DNA from: Bacteroidaceae bacterium
Lineage (GTDB): Bacteria > Bacteroidota > Bacteroidia > Bacteroidales > Bacteroidaceae
Length of the DNA: 60,168 nt
Assembly: GCA_017465905.1 (NCBI GenBank)
Contig: JAFTVE010000031.1
Span: forward strand, 1 to 60,168
Direction: 5' to 3'
Position numbers and translations under genes: made by a program. The notes below the pieces were generated by a model, which worked only from the letters and a program-made list of their open reading frames with translations, was not told the DNA's origin and searched no databases. Positions 54,532 through 60,168 of this stretch are shown piece after piece; position 1 is the first letter of the stretch, and each line of letters opens with the position of its first letter.

Positions 54532-54682
54532 ATGCCTCGTCTGTGACTGGGTGTACGACCCCGCTGTGGGCGACCCCGAACATAATATCCCCGCAGGGAC
54601 TGCCTTTGAGGACCTTCCCGAAGAGTGGTCTTGCCCGATTTGCCTTGTCGGCAAGGAGGATTTCGAGCCGTATGATGAGTAG
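54518..54682 (+). CDS. Rubredoxin (short gene overlapping thioredoxin)
   Basis: 54 residues. [19 protein letters not shown] and [20 protein letters not shown] hold the two CxxC pairs (CLVC, CPIC) of rubredoxin, which binds one iron and carries single electrons. The start ATG at 54518 lies 14 nt before the thioredoxin stop; ATG 54506, four codons earlier, is also in frame. In anaerobes rubredoxin often feeds superoxide- or peroxide-reducing enzymes; none is adjacent here. Confidence 0.9.
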   Translation: MQKYKCLVCDWVYDPAVGDPEHNIPAGTAFEDLPEEWSCPICLVGKEDFEPYDE

Positions 54683-54690
54683 TTCCTGGC

Positions 54691-55887
54691 TTATACTATT
54701 CTGACCAGCTCGTCTACGATATCCTTGGCTACCTCGGCCTTTGACTTCAGGGGGTACTCCTTGATGTCGCTGTCGCTGATGATGGTGACCTTGTTGGTGT
54801 CGTGGCGGAAGCCGGCACCGGCATCGCGCAGGGAGTTGAGCACGATGAAGTCGAGGTTCTTGCGGCGCAGCTTGTCCTGTGCGTGGGCGGTCTCGTCATT
54901 GGTCTCGAGGGCAAAGCCTACGAGGTGCTGATGAGGCTGCTTCATGCGGCCCAGTGCGGCAGCGATGTCGTGCGTGGGCTTCAGACGCAATACCAGGTCG
55001 TCGCCCTCGCGCTTTATCTTGGTGTCGGCAGTGGTCTCGGGAGTGAAGTCGGCTACGGCAGCGCACAGTATGGCGGCGTTGGCCTCCGTGAAGGCTGCTG
55101 TGGTGGCCTCATACATCTCGGCACACGACTCCACATCGATGCGGTGTATGGCGGGGTGCGAGGTCTTCATCTGCACGGGTCCGGCAACGAGCGTCACCTC
55201 GGCACCGCGTGCTGCACACTCCTCGGCAAGGGCAAAGCCCATCTTGCCCGATGAGTAGTTGCCGATGAAGCGCACGGGGTCAATCTTCTCGTAGGTGGGA
55301 CCGGCGGTAATCACTATCTTCTTGCCTGCCAGCTCGTCGCGCTGGGTAAAGTAACGCTCCAAGTAGGCGACGATATTCTCGGGCTCCTCCATGCGTCCCT
55401 TGCCCACGAGATGGCTGGCCAGCTCGCCCTCGGCAGGCTCGATGATGTGGTTGCCATAGCTGCGCAGGGTGTTGAGATTGGCCGTGGTGGAGGGGTGGGC
55501 AAACATGTCGAGGTCCATTGCCGGAGCCACGAACACGGGAGCCTTCATGGAGAGGTAGGTGGTGATGAGCATGTTGTCGGCAATGCCGTGGGCCATCTTG
55601 CCTATCGACGAGGCAGTAGCAGGAGCCACGAGCATGGCATCGGCCCATTGTCCCAAGGCCACATGGCTGTGCCATGAGCCGTCGCGCTGGGCAAAGAACT
55701 CGCTGATGACGGGCTTGCTCGTGAGTGCCGATAGGGTGATGGGGGTGATAAACTCTTTGCCGGCAGGGGTGATGACTACCTGCACCTCGGCACCTTTTTT
55801 TATCAGCAGACGGATGAGCACTGCTGCCTTGTAGGCGGCAATGCTGCCGGTGATGCCTAATACGATTTTCTTGCCTTGTAAGCTCAT
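54691..55887 (-). CDS. coaBC: Phosphopantothenoylcysteine synthetase/decarboxylase CoaBC
   Basis: 398 residues. The N-terminal flavoprotein decarboxylase half (GITGSIAAYKAAVLIRLL; active-site His in GSWHSHVALGQWADA; LVAPATASSIGKMAHGIADNM) is joined to the synthetase half (ITAGPTYEKIDPVRFIGNYSSGKMG; TKIKREGDDL). It makes 4'-phosphopantetheine for coenzyme A. The motif usually written PASANTIGK reads PATASSIGK here, as in many Bacteroidetes. It is downstream of the exonuclease gene (54 nt) and convergent with rubredoxin. Confidence 0.95.
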   Translation of the reverse strand: MSLQGKKIVLGITGSIAAYKAAVLIRLLIKKGAEVQVVITPAGKEFITPITLSALTSKPVISEFFAQRDGSWHSHVALGQWADAMLVAPATASSIGKMAHGIADNMLITTYLSMKAPVFVAPAMDLDMFAHPSTTANLNTLRSYGNHIIEPAEGELASHLVGKGRMEEPENIVAYLERYFTQRDELAGKKIVITAGPTYEKIDPVRFIGNYSSGKMGFALAEECAARGAEVTLVAGPVQMKTSHPAIHRIDVESCAEMYEATTAAFTEANAAILCAAVADFTPETTADTKIKREGDDLVLRLKPTHDIAAALGRMKQPHQHLVGFALETNDETAHAQDKLRRKNLDFIVLNSLRDAGAGFRHDTNKVTIISDSDIKEYPLKSKAEVAKDIVDELVRIV

Positions 55888-55940
55888 AGGAGAAAGTTGC
55901 GATTTGTGAGTTCTCGGAGAACTCTGAAAAAAACAATTGC

Positions 55941-56702
55941 TTACTTCGTGCTTAATTTGATCCGTGTGAGCACCTGCTTGGTGTTGAGCGAGAAGTCGCC
56001 CTGCATCATCCAGCTATAGTAGCCGGGGTCGCGGCGCAGCACCTCTACTACGGGTATGCCTTTGTACTTGCCGAAGTTGAACACCTCTACGCCCTTGTCG
56101 TCGTATACGATGCGTCCGGCAAAGTCCACGTTGCGGGTGTGCGAAGAGAACTCCGACAGCCAGGCGATGTCGTTCTGCAGCTCATCGTAGCGGTCGAGCT
56201 GTGCCTGCAGCACCTCATAGGTGGCGCGGGTGTCGGCATCGGCGCTGTGGGCCCCTTCGAGCTCCTTGCCGCAGTAGAACTTCACGGCAGCCGAGAGGGT
56301 GCGCTGCTCCATCTTGTGGAAGATTACCTGCACGTCGATAAACTTACGGCGTGTCATGTCGAGGTCGACACCGGCACGGAGAAACTCCTCGGCCAGCAGG
56401 GGTACATCGAAGCGGTTTGAGTTGAAGCCCGCGATGTCGGCGCCTTCGAAGTCGTGTGCCACATCCTTGGCTACCTGCTTGAAGGTGGGGCAGTCCTTCA
56501 CGTCATCGTCATAGATGCCGTGCACCTCCGATGCCTGCTCGGGGATATGCATCTCGGGGTTGATGCGCATGGTGCGCGACACTTCATTGCCGTTGGGGAA
56601 CACCTTGAGGTACGAGATCTCTACGATGCGGTCGCTGGTGATATTGACTCCTGTGGTCTCGAGGTCGAAGAACACGATGGGGTTCTTGAGGTTCAGTTTC
56701 AT
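55941..56702 (-). CDS. DnaQ-like 3'-5' exonuclease
   Basis: 253 residues. Exo I: FFDLETTGV (Asp14, Glu16). Exo II: GFNSNRFDVPLL. Exo III: AHSADADTRATYEV. This is the DEDDh order of epsilon-type exonucleases. The C-terminus (VYDDKGVEVFNFGKYKGIPVVEVLRRDPGYYSWMM) is the small DUF3820-like domain that often follows it in Bacteroidetes. It may be the proofreading subunit or a repair nuclease. A promoter with -7 box CAAAGGTA (top strand, 56732-56739) and -33 CAA at 56759-56761 lies upstream. Confidence 0.9.
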   Translation of the reverse strand: MKLNLKNPIVFFDLETTGVNITSDRIVEISYLKVFPNGNEVSRTMRINPEMHIPEQASEVHGIYDDDVKDCPTFKQVAKDVAHDFEGADIAGFNSNRFDVPLLAEEFLRAGVDLDMTRRKFIDVQVIFHKMEQRTLSAAVKFYCGKELEGAHSADADTRATYEVLQAQLDRYDELQNDIAWLSEFSSHTRNVDFAGRIVYDDKGVEVFNFGKYKGIPVVEVLRRDPGYYSWMMQGDFSLNTKQVLTRIKLSTK

Positions 56703-56731
56703 TGCTTGATACTATTTTTATTTATTGGGAG

Positions 56732-56761
56732 CAAAGGTACTGCAAACCGAGAGGAGAACAA
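56732..56761 (-). promoter_or_regulatory. Promoter of the exonuclease-coaBC operon
   Basis: On the bottom strand TTG (56761-56759), a 19-nt spacer and TACCTTTG (56739-56732) match the Bacteroidetes promoter, 30 nt before the exonuclease ATG. Confidence 0.6.
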
Positions 56762-56864
56762 AATAAATTTATTTATTTTTTATCCCGAGGTGCAGCGTAC
56801 CTTCTGCGGCGAAGTCGCTAAAATTAGTGCAAGCCGAGCAAAAAACAAATTTTCACAGTTCCCA

Positions 56865-57605
56865 CTAATCCCCCTCTTCATCCCCAACAGGCATTATCTC
56901 GCGGAGCAAAGCATCACGCGTTCGTCCCGAATAGACGTCTACGTTGGCGCAGTGGGAGAGGTAGGGCCACATATATAGGGCAATGAACTGCTGTACTTCG
57001 GCATCTCCTTGGCGGAAGGCGGCAGGCACGTCGTACTCGTCCATCCATGGTTTCAGGTGGGTGTTGTCAGGGATATAGGGATAGTTTTTCCTACAATAAG
57101 GGTCGAGCAGCAGACGCATATTCTCCATGTAGGGAACCGCATGTGCAGTGTCGGCATATTGGTACAATTGCTGCAGGAAGGGGTGCTTGGCCTCGGACAG
57201 TTCGCATTGCAGATAGCTGTGCGCATCGGTGCGCAAGGGCAATGTGCGGAAGAGGGCAAACTGAGCAAAGATGGAGCGCATGTGGCGGTCCATGAGTTCC
57301 TCCTGCGGCTCCCAACGCTCGGCATCAATATAATAGTCAAACAAGATGCCGGCATACAACGACTGGTTGATGTCGAGCAATTCCCTCTGATCCACATGCA
57401 GTATATAGGCGGCGTAGTAGCGCTTGTAGTGATGCCAGAAGGTGTCGAGCGCCAATGAGTCGCCGTAATTGTCGTAGAGCGTGGACTTCACGAAGGTGAG
57501 CATGCGCTGCGTGTCGCCCGCTACTTGCTGCTTGTCTGGATGGGCACACGCTACAAGGAGCAGTGCCATAAGCAGGGGAAACATAGGTCTAATCAATGTC
57601 TTCAT
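56865..57605 (-). CDS. Exported lipoprotein, paralogue of the next gene
   Basis: 246 residues with a lipobox (LLLVAC, Cys about 20). It shares a layout with the gene at 57622-58308: TLYDNYGDSLA.., HVDQ or QVDR, YLHCxxxDVYxGR near the end. The conserved tail YLSHCANVDVYSGR suggests a shared binding site. Function unknown. A tandem duplicate of the neighbour, 16 nt away. Confidence 0.7.
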   Translation of the reverse strand: MKTLIRPMFPLLMALLLVACAHPDKQQVAGDTQRMLTFVKSTLYDNYGDSLALDTFWHHYKRYYAAYILHVDQRELLDINQSLYAGILFDYYIDAERWEPQEELMDRHMRSIFAQFALFRTLPLRTDAHSYLQCELSEAKHPFLQQLYQYADTAHAVPYMENMRLLLDPYCRKNYPYIPDNTHLKPWMDEYDVPAAFRQGDAEVQQFIALYMWPYLSHCANVDVYSGRTRDALLREIMPVGDEEGD

Positions 57606-57621
57606 GTCCTATATATATATA

Positions 57622-58308
57622 TTATAAAGGTGGTAGTTTGAATTCGCGCATAATGAACGTGTCGGGCACCTCCTCCTTGGGCCTGCCGCAATATACGTCT
57701 ATATTGCCGCAATGGCAGAGGTAGGGCCAGAACCTAAAAGTGAGCCACAACTGGACTTCCTCATCACCTGCGTGAAAAGCCTGAACAAGCCAATCGTGAT
57801 TTATCCAGAAGTCGTTGACATGATAGCTTGGGAAAGCCCAAGCCTTTAAGGCATGGTCATATACCATTTGGAAGTAGGGACGTTCGGACCTTGCTATCAC
57901 GCGGTGGAGATAACTGCCTTCCGTATGTGGATTGATGGATTGGGCACGTAGGCCCGGGGAATACTGCACCCAACGGACATCCCACTTGGGATTCTGCTGA
58001 TACCTTGATTGCCTTTCATCGTGCCCACCCAGCAGATAGTCGCGCCAGGTGCGCTCGTAGATTTCGGCAAACAGCACCTTCAGTTTGTCGCGGTCTACCT
58101 GTATGATGTAGTTGTCGTCGTAGGCGCGGTAAGCATTGATGAAGGTACCGAACGCCAGTGAGTCGCCGTAGTTCTCATAGAGGGTGGCCTTGAAGAACTG
58201 CACCATGCGTCGGCAATCATTGTCGATGGTAGCCGTGTCGGTCAGTTCGGCCCTGATGCCGAGAACGCTCAGTGCACATAGTGCGAAAAGAATCATGTAT
58301 CGTTTCAT
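57622..58308 (-). CDS. Exported protein, paralogue of the preceding lipoprotein
   Basis: 228 residues. Signal peptide MKRYMILFALCALSVLGIRA, cleaved rather than lipidated (no lipobox Cys). Shared motifs with its neighbour: TLYENYGDSLA (about 42-52), YLCHCGNIDVYCGR near the C-terminus. The different export signals suggest that one copy is anchored and the other is released into the periplasm. Function unknown. Confidence 0.7.
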   Translation of the reverse strand: MKRYMILFALCALSVLGIRAELTDTATIDNDCRRMVQFFKATLYENYGDSLAFGTFINAYRAYDDNYIIQVDRDKLKVLFAEIYERTWRDYLLGGHDERQSRYQQNPKWDVRWVQYSPGLRAQSINPHTEGSYLHRVIARSERPYFQMVYDHALKAWAFPSYHVNDFWINHDWLVQAFHAGDEEVQLWLTFRFWPYLCHCGNIDVYCGRPKEEVPDTFIMREFKLPPL

Positions 58309-58406
58309 ACGTGTGTGTTGGTTTTACGGTCGCAAAGTTCGCATAAACCATCGGAAACTTCAAAAAAACAGCGTCCCAAAAGCGTTGCAAATACCTAAAC
58401 AGATTC

Positions 58407-59186
58407 TTACTTGTCGCAAAAGAAGGTGTCATACATGTACTCTGGTAGCTTATCGCGTAGTCGTGCCTTGCGCGAACGTAGGGTCGAGAGTGTCGTGAGT
58501 AGGCAATCGGCCATGCGGCGAGGCGACATGCGCAGCCCCGAGCAGATACAGTAGAGCGTCTCTTCGCGGTTGGTGTGAGGTGCCTCTTGGCGAATGTGCT
58601 GGATGATGCCGATGAAGCACGCTTCGATATCTGTGAGCAGTCGCTTGCGCTCTTCGCCCGTGAACGCCTCATTGTCGTCAGCAGTCAGTATCAGCTGCCC
58701 CGATGCTGTTGCAGCGAATGCACGCTTCGCCTGCTCCCACTCCTCCTTGAAGGTGCTGGCGGTATCCCTCGCCGCATCGGCATTCTTGCGATGCCGTGTA
58801 TAATACCCCACCGAGCCGAAGGTCAGCAGCAAAGCCATGCTGCCTACAATCCACGGCGTAGTCATATGTTGTCGCTTCTCATTCGCCAGCTCCACGTGCA
58901 GCTTCATGTACTTCGTGGCGCGGTAGGGGTCTTCGTCGCGCAACTGATGCAACCTCGAACGTAGCAGATAGACCATGCTGCGCTGTTCCTTTGTGAGTGA
59001 GGGAGCACGGTGCATCGAGTCGATACGTGCCTCGGCCTTCTGGTATTCGCCCTTGAGGAGCAGTTCCTGCACGGAAGTGTACACCTCGGTTGTCGATGCC
59101 GTATCCGCCGCGCCACCCTCCTCCTTGCCACATGCAGCAAGAGCGAGAAGCATCCCCACGAGCATGATATATAGGATTTTTCTCAC
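58407..59186 (-). CDS. Lipobox-bearing, membrane-spanning HTH-like regulator
   Basis: 259 residues. A lipobox-like start (LALAACGK, Cys about 19), a helical region like one TPR pair (about 35-90), one membrane segment (about 113-128), then a cytosolic part with a C-terminal helix-turn-helix-like stretch (ETLYCICSGLRMSPRRMADCLLTTLSTLRSRKARLRDKLP), followed by YDTFF. This layout resembles Bacteroidetes TPR-TM-HTH regulators, which sense periplasmic signals. Its start overlaps the end of the preceding lipoprotein gene by 4 nt (ATGA). Confidence 0.65.
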   Translation of the reverse strand: MRKILYIMLVGMLLALAACGKEEGGAADTASTTEVYTSVQELLLKGEYQKAEARIDSMHRAPSLTKEQRSMVYLLRSRLHQLRDEDPYRATKYMKLHVELANEKRQHMTTPWIVGSMALLLTFGSVGYYTRHRKNADAARDTASTFKEEWEQAKRAFAATASGQLILTADDNEAFTGEERKRLLTDIEACFIGIIQHIRQEAPHTNREETLYCICSGLRMSPRRMADCLLTTLSTLRSRKARLRDKLPEYMYDTFFCDK

Positions 59187-59428
59187 CTGTCCTCTTCAAT
59201 AGCCTTATCAATGACTTTCATCAGGGAATCAACCCTGACGGCCAACACACTGTCAACTTCCGTGTTGCATTTCCTCAGACACTCTTTTGCGAAATATGGG
59301 TCCCCAGCTTCCAACGTGTCTTTAGCCAAATAATACCGGCTCCAAGCGATGGAACTGGGAGTGTCACATGAACTTAATGCAACACCCATAAAGGCTACAA
59401 GCCCCATACATGTTAAAAGTTTTCTCAT
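59183..59428 (-). CDS. Small lipoprotein
   Basis: 81 residues with a lipobox (GVALSSC, Cys20) and a short helical mature part (SRYYLAKDTLEAGDPYFAKECLRKCN) that reads like one TPR hairpin. It overlaps the HTH-like gene by 4 nt, so the two are probably translated together, and it may be its periplasmic input. Function unknown. Confidence 0.65.
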   Translation of the reverse strand: MRKLLTCMGLVAFMGVALSSCDTPSSIAWSRYYLAKDTLEAGDPYFAKECLRKCNTEVDSVLAVRVDSLMKVIDKAIEEDR

Positions 59429-59454
59429 TTCCCTTCAGTTTTTTTACAGATTCA

Positions 59455-59781
59455 TTATTTCATAAATCTCTTCTCGAATATGTTCACATAGAGCACCGCT
59501 ACAATCCCAAAAATCAGGAGAGGAGACACCAACATTGCCTCAAAGAGTTTCAGATTCGGCATAAACGGGGCGGCAAGCATAAATGGTATCGTAGCAAACA
59601 TCATGTTGGAAATGAAACGCCCTACACGAGGAAGGTCTATCTTGGCAAGCTTGTCGCGCGACATCGTATTGTAGCCAGACATCTTCTCGGGATGACGACG
59701 GACATAGAGGCCGCAAAAAACAATCACAGCAGACACAAGCAGTGCGACAATTAGATTGACGACAACAACAGTTGGTTCCAT
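59455..59781 (-). CDS. DUF3784-like small membrane protein
   Basis: 108 residues from ATG 59781; the ATG at 59799 falls inside the promoter. Three hydrophobic segments (about 5-24, 58-74, 80-98) with MSRDKLAKIDLPRVGRFISNMM between the first two, the pattern of DUF3784 proteins. Function unknown. It is the first gene of a leftward group of three (26-nt gap, then a 4-nt overlap). Confidence 0.7.
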   Translation of the reverse strand: MEPTVVVVNLIVALLVSAVIVFCGLYVRRHPEKMSGYNTMSRDKLAKIDLPRVGRFISNMMFATIPFMLAAPFMPNLKLFEAMLVSPLLIFGIVAVLYVNIFEKRFMK

Positions 59782-59796
59782 GAGCTTATTTTTTTG

Positions 59797-59804
59797 CAAA
59801 TATA
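59797..59804 (-). promoter_or_regulatory. -7 box of the DUF3784-like operon
   Basis: The bottom strand reads TATATTTG. Transcription would start about 10 nt before ATG 59781, which decides the start codon. Confidence 0.5.
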
Positions 59805-60168
59805 AACATCTTTCTTTTCATTCGCAAATCAATCATTCACAATCCAAAGCGATATTGCTGAAGAACATAGTTTCGTTTTTCTCCATCGAAGAAGCTAAAA
59901 GATTTATCCCCTTTGCGCAATTCTTCAAATATCCACGGATATTTACTTACACATCCACGGTTATTTCATCAAATATCCGTGGATATGCAAACTTTTGACT
60001 GGTTGGAACAGAATTTTTAGGCATAATGTGTCTTTTCCTGATTTCAGTAGACGTTTTTTTGCTTCATTAGCTGAAAAGATTTACACCTTTTCTCTAGCCC
60101 TACTGGCGAGGTTTACGCTTTCTCTGATTCCATACTGTTCCGCTTGACATCTCGGTTGATGGGACAGC
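59805..60168. other. Right-end intergenic region with ATATCC-type palindromes
   Basis: 364 nt without a convincing gene. TCAAATATCCACGGATAT (59925-59942) and TCAAATATCCGTGGATAT (59969-59986) are near-palindromes differing only in the two central bases, with a partial copy ACATCCACGG (59951-59960) between them. They look like operator sites. The last 100 nt show nothing I can name. Confidence 0.45.

Noticed and set aside
59925-59986. CRISPR or attachment-site repeat
   Set aside because: Only two full units, no constant spacer and no integrase nearby; palindromic symmetry fits operators better.

Overview
The window looks like a chromosomal segment of a Bacteroidales bacterium, probably Prevotellaceae. 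The evidence is: promoters of the TTG-N19..21-TAnnTTTG type; type IX secretion genes (a SprA-like C-terminus at the left edge and a PorE-like lipoprotein); host-glycan and plant-glycan hydrolases (GH109, GH89, a double GH43); HU and VapE-like proteins; and short tandem repeats (AATTGAC-, GAATTCT- and TTTCATC-type) that run through both spacers and genes. This placement is inferred from gene content, not from a marker-gene comparison.

Layout. 1-29.4 kb is a mostly GC-rich core: sprA end, orphan histidine kinase, GH109-like protein, two small or lipoprotein genes, secA, a PepSY-like protein, a very large receiver/PEP-synthase-like protein, a cobalamin-riboswitch-controlled btuB-btuF-btuC operon, a cysteine-desulfidase-like gene, an acyl carrier protein, a modular GH43 enzyme, and a topB-porE-GH89 group. 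29.5-38.4 kb is an AT-richer accessory island. It holds WG-repeat and von Willebrand A proteins, a small protein with a His/Cys pair like clan CD peptidases, a dual-specificity-phosphatase-like protein, a membrane protein, a DUF1232 protein, a second VWA protein, and an ADP-ribosylglycohydrolase fused to a tyrosine-phosphatase-like domain. Several of these genes are broken: an FtsZ-like remnant split by a MITE, a one-base frameshift in the phosphatase loop, an internally deleted deoxyribonucleotidase, and a poly-A frameshift in a NADAR-like gene. 38.4-41.3 kb is a GC-rich HU/VapE-like pair with the same inverted repeat at each end.

41.4-53.9 kb is the most interesting part. A consensus promoter at 41389-41418 drives an about 540-nt leader that folds into long nested hairpins ending in a U-run. 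It is followed by about 12 co-directional, tightly packed genes: a small Sel1-like protein, an ECF-like sigma factor, its translationally coupled putative anti-sigma partner, a two-helix membrane protein, an M48-type metalloprotease, a GTPase-like protein without a P-loop, three dynamin-type P-loop GTPases, a membrane protein, and three small proteins. It reads as one self-regulated, membrane-acting dynamin system. I do not recognise it as a described one.

54.1-60.2 kb returns to core genes: thioredoxin overlapping rubredoxin, coaBC, a DnaQ-like exonuclease, two paralogous exported proteins, and a small membrane/lipoprotein operon that includes a membrane-tethered HTH-like protein. No rRNA, tRNA, CRISPR array or intact transposase gene was seen.
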